From: an uncultured Clostridia bacterium
GTDB lineage: Bacteria > Bacillota > Clostridia > Christensenellales > Borkfalkiaceae
Assembly (NCBI GenBank): GCA_947627565.1
Contig: CANQWO010000004.1
Coordinates: 25,996 to 89,995, forward strand
Direction: 5' to 3'
DNA: 64,000 bases
Shown: positions 19,401 through 26,397 of the stretch, one piece after another
How positions within the stretch are numbered: the first letter of the stretch is position 1
Layout: every line of letters begins with the position of its first letter
Notes under the pieces: model-generated
Database searches by the model: none
What the model saw: only the letters and a program-made list of their open reading frames with translations
Told to the model about the DNA's origin: nothing
Position numbers and translations under genes: made by a program

Positions 19401-20492
19401 TTTATCAAAGGGCCACTTGGGAAGTTTGATAACGACGTAATCGAGCGTCGGCTCGAAACATGCATACGTCTTCCCCGTGACGTCGTTTTTGATCTCATCG
19501 AGCGTGTAGCCGAGCGCGATTTTGGTCGCCACTTTGGCGATGGGATAGCCCGTCGCCTTGCTCGCGAGCGCCGACGAACGGGAGACGCGCGGATTGACCT
19601 CTATGACGGAATATTCGAAACTGTCGGGGTAGAGCGCGAACTGGCAGTTGCACCCGCCCTCGATGCCAAGCTCGGTGATGATGTCGAGCGAGGCGGTCCG
19701 CAGCATCTGATATTCCTTGTCCGAGAGCGTGACGGCGGGCGCGATGACGATCGAATCGCCCGTATGAACGCCGACGGGATCGAAATTCTCCATGGAACAG
19801 ACCGTCAGGACGTTGCCTGCGCCGTCGCGCAGAACTTCAAATTCGATCTCCTTCCAGCCGCCGATGTATTTTTCAATGAGGACCTGCGTGATGGGCGAAA
19901 GCATGAGGCCGTTGCGGGCGATGAGACGGAGTTCTTCCTCGTCCCCGGCAACGCCGCCTCCCGCGCCGCCGAGCGTGAACGCGGGCCGCACGATGACGGG
20001 ATAGCCGAGCTTTTCCGCAATTTCGACGCATCCCTCCTCGGTATAGGCGACATCGGAGGGCACGACGGGCTGCCCGATCTTTTCCATGGTCTGCTTGAAG
20101 AGTTCGCGGTCCTCGGCGCGGTCGATGGCGTCGAGATTGGTTCCGATGAGTTTGACCCCCCACTCGTCCAAAAATCCGTCTTTGGCGAGTTTGCAGCCCA
20201 TCGTGAGGCCGGTCTGTCCGCCCAAAGAGGCGAGCAGGGAATCGGGCCGCTCCTTCATGATGATGCGCTTCAGGGTATCTTCGGTGAGCGGTTCCAGATA
20301 AATTTCATCGGCCAGCATCTTATCCGTCATGATCGTCGCCGGATTGGAATTGCAGAGCACGACGTTGACGCCGGCGTCTTTGAGAACGCGGCAAGCCTGC
20401 GCGCCCGCATAGTCAAACTCGGCCGCTTGTCCGATCACGATGGGACCGGAGCCGATGACCAGCACCTTCTTGATATCGCTCCTCTTAGGCAT
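16428..20492 (-). CDS. carB: Carbamoyl-phosphate synthase large subunit fused to a DapF-like epimerase domain
   Basis: One open frame encodes 1354 residues. Residues 1-1069 are a complete CarB: two ATP-grasp carboxyphosphate/carbamoyl-phosphate synthetic halves (GSGPIVIGQAAEFDYAG and GSGPIRIGQGIEFDYS) and the MGS-like allosteric region. Residues 1070-1354 are a full-length DapF fold with GNDYIFF, YGIGGDGI, GNPHCVV, RTNVEF and YACGTGA. The first catalytic Cys of DapF is replaced (TIAGNAIRC instead of MCGNAIRC), and the Arg of ERG is Val (WEVGNGET). The Met at 17285 has no Shine-Dalgarno, so a separate start is unlikely. The chosen start has GGAGG upstream and overlaps carA by 8 bp. A standalone dapF with both cysteines is at 33017. 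Confidence 0.95.
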   Translation of the reverse strand: MPKRSDIKKVLVIGSGPIVIGQAAEFDYAGAQACRVLKDAGVNVVLCNSNPATIMTDKMLADEIYLEPLTEDTLKRIIMKERPDSLLASLGGQTGLTMGCKLAKDGFLDEWGVKLIGTNLDAIDRAEDRELFKQTMEKIGQPVVPSDVAYTEEGCVEIAEKLGYPVIVRPAFTLGGAGGGVAGDEEELRLIARNGLMLSPITQVLIEKYIGGWKEIEFEVLRDGAGNVLTVCSMENFDPVGVHTGDSIVIAPAVTLSDKEYQMLRTASLDIITELGIEGGCNCQFALYPDSFEYSVIEVNPRVSRSSALASKATGYPIAKVATKIALGYTLDEIKNDVTGKTYACFEPTLDYVVIKLPKWPFDKFLYAGRNLGSRMKATGEVMAIGASFEQAIMKAVRGAEISLDTLNHPKFKGMSRESLHDELYKQTDERLFAVYAALKVGIPVAEIYRITRIDEWFLEKLYRLVAFEACIAGKKLTRAQYAEGKRLGYPDRALERLSGQKLPSHRRACFKMVDTCAAEFSAKTPYFYSTYDDIAHDEAKPFVQRSVAAGKRRVIVIGSGPIRIGQGIEFDYSSVHCVWTLKSLGYEVIIVNNNPETVSTDFDTADRLYFESLTPEDVWNVIEAEKPYGVVITFGGQTAIKLCGYLAKKGVRILGTSADSVDIAEDRERFDELLERFHIARPKGMTVMTKSEAIRAAETLGYPVLLRPSYVIGGQNMTIAFTENDISRYMDVILAQHIENPVLCDKYLMGSELEVDAISDGVDVLIPGIMQHVERAGVHSGDSIAVYPPYHLSDAMKGRILEVSTQLALELKTKGLINIQYLIYQNRLYVIEVNPRASRTIPYISKVTGVPMVELATKIMAGAKLKKLGYGTGLYPDSPYVAVKVPVFSFEKLNDVNSQLGPEMKSTGEVLGIGKTIEEALFKGLVSAGFKMCHPTKDRPVGVYFTVNDQDKFELVSIAKKFADLGCNLYATAGTAKVISDLGVDVTVVDRLKATKQVSKMMDEGKIDYIIYTGKTDVDSIADYIELHHHAILLGITVLTSLDTANALCDIIASKFTEYNTELVDINHMRTKRTELEFVKMQSCGNDYIFFDNLDGKITCPESLAINFVNRHYGIGGDGIVLIERSACADAKMRIFNQDGSEGTIAGNAIRCVAKYLYENAIVRKETMEIETMSGIKNVTVYSFGGVVTSASVDLGKAELRGEKIPSVWKGASVVDAPMAIKGTIYRVTLVNLGNPHCVVFCDKVDDVPVETLGPAIETSKYFPRRTNVEFIRVVNGSTIKMRVWEVGNGETYACGTGAAAAAVACVLGGYCSRDTDITVKLRGGDLTVRYNLDGNVTLTGNVEKIYEGRVEY

Positions 20493-21591
20493 ATGCGGCC
20501 TCCGCCTTGGCGGCTTTTGCTGCGCGCACGCCCTCCCGATACGCATTCATGCGCGCAAGAAATTCGTCAAACAGAAAATTTGCGTCATGCGGACCGCCGC
20601 ATGCCTCGGGATGGAATTGCACGGTGACGGCGTTGAGCGCGGGATAGTCCATCCCCTCGCATGTGCCGTCGTTGGCGTTGATATAGGAGAGCGTGCCCGT
20701 GGGAACGCTGTCGGCCACAACTTCGTACCCATGATTCTGGGAGGTGATGAAGACGCGGTCGGTTTTGAGCTGTTTGACGGGCTGATTGGACCCGCGGTGC
20801 CCGTATTTCATCTTGCGCGTCCGCCCGCCCATGGCAAGCGCAAAGAGCTGATGGCCGAGGCAGATTCCGAAAATGGGCCGCTGCCCCGCCAATTTTTTCA
20901 GATTTTCGATGATCTCGACATTCTCCGCGGGATCCCCCGGGCCGTTCGTGAGCATGACGCCGTCCGGATCGAGCGCAAGCGCCTCTTCGGCGGGAAAATA
21001 TGCCGGGACGACCGTGACGCGGCATCCGCGCCGCTCCAACTCCCTTGCAATGTTGGCTTTTGCGCCGAAATCATAGAGGACCACGCGGGGGCCGTTCCCC
21101 TTGCTCTCCGGAAGAACTTCCGGCGAGGTGGTCGCGCGCACGGCGCCCGTGACGCGGTAGGCATTGAGCGCCTCGAAATTTTTGAGCGGCGAGAACGTGA
21201 TCGCGGCGTTCATGACGCCCGCCTCCCGCACGATGCGCGTGAGTTCGCGCGTGTCGATCCCGCAGACGGCCGGGATCCCCTGCGCTTTCAGAAGAGATTC
21301 CAGTGTCCCGACGCTTCGGAAGTTCGAGGGTGCGTCGCACTTTTCGCGCACGATATACGCGGTCGGCCAGCACCGTTTGCTCTCGAAATCGGACGGGATC
21401 ACGCCGTAATTTCCGATGAGCGGAAAGGTCTGCGTGACGATCTGTCCGTAATAGCTCGGATCGGTAAGCGTCTCGAGATATCCCGTCATGCCCGTCGTGA
21501 AGACGAGCTCGCCGAGCGCCTCTCTTTCGGCGCCGAACGAATAGCCCTCGAAGACGTTTCCGTTTTGTAGCGTTACGTATGCTTTTCTCAT
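20485..21591 (-). CDS. carA: Carbamoyl-phosphate synthase small (glutaminase) subunit CarA
   Basis: CarA hydrolyses glutamine and channels ammonia to CarB for carbamoyl phosphate, the precursor of pyrimidines and arginine. The class I amidotransferase domain has the nucleophile in GICLGHQLF and the His-Glu pair in FHPEACGGP; the N-terminal domain has FTTGMTGY. The start MRKAYVTL at 21591 (368 residues) is preferred over the ORF-track start because GAGGAAG precedes it and the longer form runs into the attenuator. A leader ORF and terminator lie just upstream. Confidence 0.96.
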   Translation of the reverse strand: MRKAYVTLQNGNVFEGYSFGAEREALGELVFTTGMTGYLETLTDPSYYGQIVTQTFPLIGNYGVIPSDFESKRCWPTAYIVREKCDAPSNFRSVGTLESLLKAQGIPAVCGIDTRELTRIVREAGVMNAAITFSPLKNFEALNAYRVTGAVRATTSPEVLPESKGNGPRVVLYDFGAKANIARELERRGCRVTVVPAYFPAEEALALDPDGVMLTNGPGDPAENVEIIENLKKLAGQRPIFGICLGHQLFALAMGGRTRKMKYGHRGSNQPVKQLKTDRVFITSQNHGYEVVADSVPTGTLSYINANDGTCEGMDYPALNAVTVQFHPEACGGPHDANFLFDEFLARMNAYREGVRAAKAAKAEAAYA

Positions 21592-21633
21592 GTCTTCCTC
21601 GCGCTCACCGCGCCCCGTAAAATTCCCGATATC

Positions 21634-21664
21634 GAAAAAAAGGCTGATTTGAAACAATCAGTCC
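21634..21664 (-). terminator. Intrinsic terminator in the carA leader (attenuator)
   Basis: On the minus strand GG(A)CTGATT pairs with AATCAGCC across a 6-nt loop and is followed by seven T and a C. It lies between the promoter and carA. The stop codon of the 29-residue leader ORF falls at the start of the stem, so ribosome position could decide whether the terminator forms. Confidence 0.75.
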
Positions 21665-21747
21665 TTTTCACGAAAAAGATAGAATGCGCAACCGAAAACG
21701 GTCGCGTCCTTGCCGGGGATGCAGATGAGAAAGTTTGAATGATCCAT
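21658..21747 (-). CDS. Candidate leader peptide of the carAB operon (29 aa)
   Basis: A short ORF begins about 13 nt after the predicted transcription start, with AAAAAGG 6 nt upstream, and encodes MDHSNFLICIPGKD followed by TVFGCAFYLFREKD after one Ala. Its TGA lies inside the 5' arm of the terminator hairpin, and the codons just before it are pyrimidine-rich (TTCTATCTTTTTCG). This arrangement resembles the E. coli pyrBI leader, where UTP-dependent pausing lets the ribosome break the terminator. No run of Arg codons is present. Function is inferred from geometry only. Confidence 0.5.
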   Translation of the reverse strand: MDHSNFLICIPGKDATVFGCAFYLFREKD

Positions 21748-21763
21748 ACCGAACCTTTTTCTT

Positions 21764-21792
21764 ATTATACCATAGCCGCGCGCATTCGTCAA
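21764..21792 (-). promoter_or_regulatory. SigA-type promoter of the carAB operon
   Basis: Minus strand: TTGACG (21787-21792), 17 bp, TATAAT (21764-21769). The predicted start lies about 13 nt before the leader-peptide ATG. Confidence 0.85.
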
Positions 21793-21836
21793 GCGATGGA
21801 TGCCATCTGCTCGCAAATGAAATTTTCCATCATGGG

Positions 21837-21905
21837 ATGAAAAAAACGCGGAAAAGAGCCCTTTTGGATAGTTCTATGTCACGCATAATACTATGCAAAA
21901 CCGCG
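21837..21905 (-). terminator. Probable terminator after the 21908 gene, containing a palindromic element
   Basis: On the minus strand CGCGG shortly after the stop can pair with CCGCG, which is followed by seven T. The enclosed loop holds dispersed-element copy D and a smaller AAAAG/CTTTT hairpin. This is a long and unusual terminator if it works. Confidence 0.4.
21873..21895 (-). repeat. Dispersed palindromic element, copy D (intergenic)
   Basis: The minus strand reads AGTATTATG-CGTGACATAGAACT. The outer arms match the element family, but the centre is CGTGA (TCACG on the plus strand) instead of TCAGA/TCTGA. The same TATGTCACGCATA core occurs in copy E. Confidence 0.7.
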
Positions 21906-21907
21906 AT

Positions 21908-22360
21908 TTATTCCTCTTCTTCCCCATATTCCGGGTAGAACAAACAGATATCTTCGTCCGTGAACCCCTCCTCATAGGGCTTGGAGAACGGCGCGCGTTT
22001 CAGAAACGTAAACGTATCCTTAGAATCTTGCGTCTGGAACGTGCAGACATATTTTTTGCGGTCCTCCTTGACGCCGACGCATTCGTCCAGCCCATAGGTG
22101 AACGTCTTGCGCTTCGTCTTGATGAGTACCGTCTGCGCCCCCAGCTCGACGCCGAGCACTATGTTCAAGGAAAACTTGACGGCATAGACGCCGTAGACGA
22201 TAAGGAAGGAGAGGATGGCAACGGGCGCCAAAATGATAAACCCGAGATAGCGGTTGAAGGCGAATACGAGGCAGACCATCGAGAAGACGCCGAGCGCCGC
22301 GCAGATTGCCGTGACGATGTATTTGACGATCCGGATATAGCGGACAATGCATGCTTTCAT
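21908..22360 (-). CDS. Two-TM membrane protein of unknown function
   Basis: This 150-residue protein has two TM helices (about 10-32 and 37-62) followed by a basic, beta-rich cytoplasmic segment (VLIKTKRKTFTYGLDEC) and an acidic C-terminus ending GEEEE. I do not recognise a family. The start at 22360 overlaps the thioesterase stop as ATGA and replaces the longer ORF-track start, which is a shadow of the thioesterase gene. Confidence 0.78.
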   Translation of the reverse strand: MKACIVRYIRIVKYIVTAICAALGVFSMVCLVFAFNRYLGFIILAPVAILSFLIVYGVYAVKFSLNIVLGVELGAQTVLIKTKRKTFTYGLDECVGVKEDRKKYVCTFQTQDSKDTFTFLKRAPFSKPYEEGFTDEDICLFYPEYGEEEE

Positions 22361-23103
22361 CGAACTTCTCCTCTTTGGAAAACCACTTCGAACTGCGAGA
22401 TGAGCGTACCGTCCTCCTCCCGCGCCTCCAAAACGGAACCCCGCTCCGTATCTTCTCGATAGAAGACGAGCGTGGCGTTCTCCTTGGCCTGACGGGCATA
22501 TGCGATGCGGAACATCGCGAGGTCGCAATTCAATTCCTCCATCGAAAAGCAATCGAGGAAGAAATCCGCATAGCGCGCATTGTTCGCGTGCAGGTAGTGA
22601 TCGCAGTCGCTGTTTTTCACGGCGCGCCGATAGACCTCCCGCCCGTTCGGGATGCGGGGGATCTTCCAGCTTTCCACCTCGACCGTCTTCTCCGCGCGAT
22701 ACGGGCAGCGGGCGTGCACCTCTCCCAAGGCCTCGGGAAGCAACATCGTAAAGCGCTCCAAATCGACGAGACACCAGCGCGAAGCCACGGCCGCCACCTC
22801 CTCTCCTGCGGCGTTCGTGACGCGATAGTCGCGCTCAAAAATGACGTGCCGCGGAGGGAGCGGCCACGTCTCGACGGTGAGGACTTCGCCGAGCCGTATG
22901 GGACGGCGAAATTCGCAATATGTCGCGACCGTAATGAATCCATACCGGCGCTTTTTTAAGACTTCATAGCCGAATCCGAGCTCATCTGCGCTCGCGCCCG
23001 CGGATTCCTGCGTCAGCGAAAGGAGCGCCGAGGGCTTGAGCCGATCCTTGAAATCAAAATCGGAATAGCGCAATTCGTACTTTTTGACATTCGCATAGCT
23101 CAT
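22357..23103 (-). CDS. Acyl-ACP thioesterase (FatA/FatB-like)
   Basis: This 248-residue protein is a double-hotdog acyl-ACP thioesterase, which releases free fatty acids from the fatty-acid synthase carrier. The N-terminal YELRYSDFDFKDRLKPSALL and the catalytic-site region HYLHANNARYADFFLDCF (Asn/His motif) are typical of the PF01643 family. The ATG lies only 6 bp downstream of a strong -10 box, so the mRNA is probably leaderless and no Shine-Dalgarno can exist. It is the first gene before the small membrane protein at 21908. Confidence 0.88.
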   Translation of the reverse strand: MSYANVKKYELRYSDFDFKDRLKPSALLSLTQESAGASADELGFGYEVLKKRRYGFITVATYCEFRRPIRLGEVLTVETWPLPPRHVIFERDYRVTNAAGEEVAAVASRWCLVDLERFTMLLPEALGEVHARCPYRAEKTVEVESWKIPRIPNGREVYRRAVKNSDCDHYLHANNARYADFFLDCFSMEELNCDLAMFRIAYARQAKENATLVFYREDTERGSVLEAREEDGTLISQFEVVFQRGEVR

Positions 23104-23109
23104 GGCCTC

Positions 23110-23138
23110 AGTTTACCACGATTTTTCCGGACTGTCAA
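23110..23138 (-). promoter_or_regulatory. SigA-type promoter for the thioesterase gene, apparently giving a leaderless mRNA
   Basis: Minus strand: TTGACA (23133-23138), 17 bp, TAAACT (23110-23115), then GAGGCC and the ATG. Transcription should start at or next to the A of the start codon. Confidence 0.75.
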
Positions 23139-23146
23139 GTATTCTC

Positions 23147-23860
23147 TCAGCCTGTTGCGAAGGAAGCGAGAAAGGAAATCAGCCCGCCCGCGATCGAATG
23201 CACCAATTTTTGCCGATAGGCATTGCTGAGCAGGAGCGCCTCGTCCTCCGGATTGGACAGAAATCCGCACTCCACGATGACCGCAGGCGCATCGGAGCAG
23301 TTGAGCACATAATAATCCCCGGCCAGCGCCTCCGACTTTTTGACGCATTCGGGCATCTCGTTGAGCGCCGTCTGAATGTGGCAGGCGAGCGTCTTGGAAC
23401 TCGGGACGTCCTCCCGAAAAAACACCTGCGCGCCGCGCCGCGCGGATTGGGAAAAGAAGTTCTGGTGGATGGAGACGACCGCCGCCGGCGCACTCTTCGT
23501 GATGATCTCCGCCCGTTTTTGCATGTCCCGCCGCTTATAGCCGGGCGTCGCGGCGCCATAGAGCCCCGCTTCGGTCGGGCGCGTCTGCACGACATAGAAT
23601 CCCGCGTCCTCCAATTCCCGCTGAAGCAGGCGGGAGATCGCAAGGTTGATGTCGCTCTCTCTCGTTCTCGAGACGGTCCCCACCACGCCGCCGTCTATGC
23701 CGCCGTGACCCGCGTCTAAGACGACGGTGAGGCGAAGCGACTCCGCGGCCGTCCGGGAGAGCGCAAAGAAACAGAAGGCAAAGGTGACCGCGACCGCAAG
23801 CGCAAGCGACAGAAAGCCCAATGCGACGCGGTGACGGTAGAAAAATTTGCGAAATGTCAT
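23147..23860 (-). CDS. cwlD: N-acetylmuramoyl-L-alanine amidase, CwlD-like
   Basis: This 237-residue amidase_3 enzyme has an N-terminal TM/signal segment (about 12-36). The zinc and catalytic residues sit in VVLDAGHGGIDGG, the Glu in SRTRESDINL, VVSIHQN and VECGFLSN. Size and topology fit CwlD, which helps make muramic-delta-lactam in the spore cortex. Other membrane-anchored amidases are possible, but spoIVA elsewhere shows that this is a spore former. The start MTFRKFF is taken because the upstream ORF-track extension is not protein-like; no good Shine-Dalgarno is seen. Confidence 0.82.
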   Translation of the reverse strand: MTFRKFFYRHRVALGFLSLALAVAVTFAFCFFALSRTAAESLRLTVVLDAGHGGIDGGVVGTVSRTRESDINLAISRLLQRELEDAGFYVVQTRPTEAGLYGAATPGYKRRDMQKRAEIITKSAPAAVVSIHQNFFSQSARRGAQVFFREDVPSSKTLACHIQTALNEMPECVKKSEALAGDYYVLNCSDAPAVIVECGFLSNPEDEALLLSNAYRQKLVHSIAGGLISFLASFATG

Positions 23861-23894
23861 GCAATATGGTATGCGCGGACGTCGGAAAATAGAA

Positions 23895-23927
23895 GGAACG
23901 CCCCTGGCATGGACGTTCCCTTGCGCT
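23895..23927 (-). terminator. Possible terminator after nfnB
   Basis: On the minus strand GGAACG and CGTTCC form a 6-bp stem with a 13-nt loop, followed by TTCTATTTT. It is weak. The 140 bp between nfnB and cwlD hold nothing else obvious. Confidence 0.35.
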
Positions 23928-24003
23928 TGATTTTTGCAATTGGCATTTGCGGGACCGCGCCCGCGGAGGACAAAAAGGCGCCCCATGAGGACATTGCGCA
24001 CTT

Positions 24004-25395
24004 TTAACTTTGTGCGTGCCCACGGCTTTCTCCCTTTGCCCGCAAGGATTCGTCGATGGCGGCTGCGGCACGCTTTCCCGCGCCCATCGCAAGAATGACG
24101 GTCGCCGAGCCCGTCACGGCATCGCCGCCGGCAAACACGCCCTCGAGCGACGTTCTGCCCGCTTCATCCGCCTGGATGCGGCCGCGGCGATCGGTCGCAA
24201 GCCCCTCCGTCTCCATGGAGAGCAAGGGATTGGGCGAAGTTCCCAGCGCCATGATGACGCAGTCGGCGGGAATGACAAACCGGCCGTCCGTTTCTATCGG
24301 CGCGCGACGGCCGCTCGCATCCGGTTCGCCGAGCCGCATTTCCGCACAGAGAAGCCCGGCCGCCTGGCCGTCCTCCGTGAGAACTTCCACGGGATTCGCG
24401 AGAAAGCGGAATGCGATCCCTTCCTCCTTGGCGTGTTGGACCTCCTCCCGCCGCGCGGGAAGTTCCTCCTCGGAACGGCGGTAGACGACGGTCACCTCCG
24501 CCCCCATGCGTCTCGCACAGCGCGCGGCGTCCATCGCCACATTGCCGCCCCCGACGACGGCGACGCGGTCTGCGCGGAAGATGGGCGTTTCGGACTCGCC
24601 GCGGCCCGCGCCCATCAGATTGATCCGGGTCAGATATTCGTTCGCGGAAAAGACGCCCACGGCGCTCTCCCCGGGGATCCCCAAGAAGATCGGGAGCCCC
24701 GCGCCCGTCCCGAGAAAGACGGCCTCGAAGCCCTCCGCCTTGAGGCCATCTACGGTGACAGAGCGCCCGACGATGGCGTTTTTGACAAAGGTCACCCCGC
24801 TCGCTTCGAGCGCGGCAACTTCTCTTTCGACGATCTCTTTGGGAAGGCGGAAGGACGGGATCCCGTAGGCGAGAACGCCGCCCAGTGCGTGCAACGCCTC
24901 GAAGACGGTGACGGCGTACCCGCGCGCAACGAGCTCCCCCGCGCACGCAAGGCCCGCAGGACCGGAGCCGACCACGGCCACGCGGCGGCCCGACCGCCGC
25001 TCACGGGGCGCAGTTCGCTCGGCATGGTCGGCGACAAAGCGCTCCAACTGCCCGATGGCCACGGGCTCTCCGCTCTTCCCGCGCACACAGCCCGCTTCGC
25101 ACTGCCTCTCCTGCGGACATACCCTTCCGCACACGGCGGGAAGCGCATTGTCGGCGCAGACAATGCGATAGGCAGCCCCAAAGTCCCCCGCCGCGACTTG
25201 TTTCACGAAGTCCGGAATCTTCACGCCGACGGGACAACCCGCCGTGCAGGGCCGCGCCTTACAGCCGAGACAGCGCGACGCTTCCCGCATCGCCGTCTCC
25301 GCGTCGTAGCCGAGCGCCACTTCGGAAAAATTCGTGATGCGCGACGCGGCGTCCTGCATCGGCATCGGATATTTGTTTTTTCGTGGATCCGCCAT
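24004..25395 (-). CDS. nfnB: NfnB / glutamate synthase small-subunit-type flavoprotein
   Basis: This 463-residue protein has an N-terminal 4Fe-4S domain (CLGCKARPCTAGCP, CGRVCPQERQCEAGC), then FAD-binding GSGPAGLACAGELVARG and NAD(P)-binding GGGNVAMDAARCARRMGA. This is the GltD-like fold shared by glutamate synthase small subunits and NfnB. No glutamate synthase large subunit is adjacent. The gene just upstream encodes an NfnA-like FAD/2Fe-2S protein, so the pair most likely forms NfnAB, the electron-bifurcating NADH-dependent ferredoxin:NADP+ oxidoreductase of anaerobes. The start MADPRKNK lies 1 bp after the nfnA stop. Confidence 0.88.
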   Translation of the reverse strand: MADPRKNKYPMPMQDAASRITNFSEVALGYDAETAMREASRCLGCKARPCTAGCPVGVKIPDFVKQVAAGDFGAAYRIVCADNALPAVCGRVCPQERQCEAGCVRGKSGEPVAIGQLERFVADHAERTAPRERRSGRRVAVVGSGPAGLACAGELVARGYAVTVFEALHALGGVLAYGIPSFRLPKEIVEREVAALEASGVTFVKNAIVGRSVTVDGLKAEGFEAVFLGTGAGLPIFLGIPGESAVGVFSANEYLTRINLMGAGRGESETPIFRADRVAVVGGGNVAMDAARCARRMGAEVTVVYRRSEEELPARREEVQHAKEEGIAFRFLANPVEVLTEDGQAAGLLCAEMRLGEPDASGRRAPIETDGRFVIPADCVIMALGTSPNPLLSMETEGLATDRRGRIQADEAGRTSLEGVFAGGDAVTGSATVILAMGAGKRAAAAIDESLRAKGESRGHAQS

Positions 25396-25396
25396 T

Positions 25397-26230
25397 TCAG
25401 TTACCGCTCCGATAGAGATTACAGTGTTTTTCACGCATTGCCGCCTCGAACGCGGCATATGTTTTGAGGCGCCGCATGGCGTCGTCGAAATCGACGAGGT
25501 GCGCGTCGAAATCGGGGCCGTCCACACAGGCAAACTTGACTTCCCCGCCGACGCGGATCCGGCAGCACCCGCACATCCCCGTGCCGTCAATCATGATGGG
25601 ATTCATACTGGCGACCGTTTTGACCCCGTAGGGACGCGTCGTCTCCGCCGCGTACTTCATCATGACAAGCGGCCCGACGACAAAGACGGCGTCGAAGGTC
25701 TCCGCCTCCAACAGCCGGCCGAGCGGAAGACACACGTTCCCCTTTTCGCCCGCGCTGCCGTCGTCGGTCGTGAGAAAGAGGCGGTTCGAACAGGCGGAAA
25801 ATAGCTTTTCGAGGATCACCGATTCCCGGCTGCGGAAACCGATCACGGAGGTGACGTCCGCGCCCCGCGCCCGAAGCGCCTTGGCTACGGGAAGCGCGAT
25901 GGCGCACCCCACTCCGCCGCCCACGACCGCAACTTTCCGGAGCCCGTCGAGCGCCGTCGGCCTGCCGAGCGGGCCCGCGATGTCGTGGATCTCTTCGCCC
26001 GCATTTTTTTCCGCGAGCGCCATCGTAGACGCACCGACCGTCTGGAAGATGACGTCTACCGTTTCGCCGTCGTGATCGGCAATGGTGAGCGGGATGCGTT
26101 CGCTCGCCGCGTTGGCGCGCAAGATGACAAACTGCCCCGCCTGCGCCCTCCCGGCGACCAGCGGCGCCGCGATCCTGAGCCGTATGACGGTTGGATTGAG
26201 TTGCTCCCTCTCCAAAATCGGATAGCCCAT
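25397..26230 (-). CDS. nfnA: NfnA-type FAD/NAD-binding ferredoxin reductase subunit
   Basis: The 277-residue protein has a ferredoxin-reductase-type FAD domain (ASERIPLTIAD), an NAD-binding domain (VVGGGVGCAIALPVAKAL) and a C-terminal 2Fe-2S site (GTGMCGCCRIRV...FACVDGP). This matches the sulfide dehydrogenase or dihydroorotate dehydrogenase electron-transfer (PyrK-like) family. With NfnB-like downstream, NfnA is the best fit; PyrK is less likely because no pyrD is present. The start at 26230 has GGAGTACTT upstream. A perfect-spacing promoter precedes it. Confidence 0.87.
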   Translation of the reverse strand: MGYPILEREQLNPTVIRLRIAAPLVAGRAQAGQFVILRANAASERIPLTIADHDGETVDVIFQTVGASTMALAEKNAGEEIHDIAGPLGRPTALDGLRKVAVVGGGVGCAIALPVAKALRARGADVTSVIGFRSRESVILEKLFSACSNRLFLTTDDGSAGEKGNVCLPLGRLLEAETFDAVFVVGPLVMMKYAAETTRPYGVKTVASMNPIMIDGTGMCGCCRIRVGGEVKFACVDGPDFDAHLVDFDDAMRRLKTYAAFEAAMREKHCNLYRSGN

Positions 26231-26263
26231 AAGTACTCCGCAATTCTCTGAAAGAATATCTTC

Positions 26264-26292
26264 ATTATATACAAACAAACAGGATTTGTCAA
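26264..26292 (-). promoter_or_regulatory. SigA-type promoter of nfnAB
   Basis: Minus strand: TTGACA (26287-26292), 17 bp, TATAAT (26264-26269). Confidence 0.87.
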
Positions 26293-26335
26293 CGCGGGAC
26301 ATACATAAAAAGTTCGAAATTCAACTTCCAATTCC

Positions 26336-26364
26336 TTGACATCGGCATGCGCGGAGAGTATAAT
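26336..26364 (+). promoter_or_regulatory. SigA-type promoter of the degV-family gene
   Basis: TTGACA (26336-26341), 17 bp, TATAAT (26359-26364). It is divergent from the nfnAB promoter 43 bp away. Confidence 0.87.
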
Positions 26365-26397
26365 GTATAGAAAATTGACAATTTCATGGAGAGTCTT

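Noticed and set aside
16779-20627. 1282-aa plus-strand ORF opposite carB
   Set aside because: It is the antisense shadow of the carB-dapF gene, an open frame caused by GC-rich codon bias; the minus strand has full CarB and DapF motifs.
24004-25395. Call as the small subunit of glutamate synthase
   Set aside because: The fold is shared, but no large subunit is nearby and the coupled upstream gene encodes an NfnA-type protein, so NfnB fits better.
25397-26230. Call as dihydroorotate dehydrogenase subunit PyrK
   Set aside because: The sequence family is close, but there is no pyrD in the window and the partner gene is NfnB/GltD-like.
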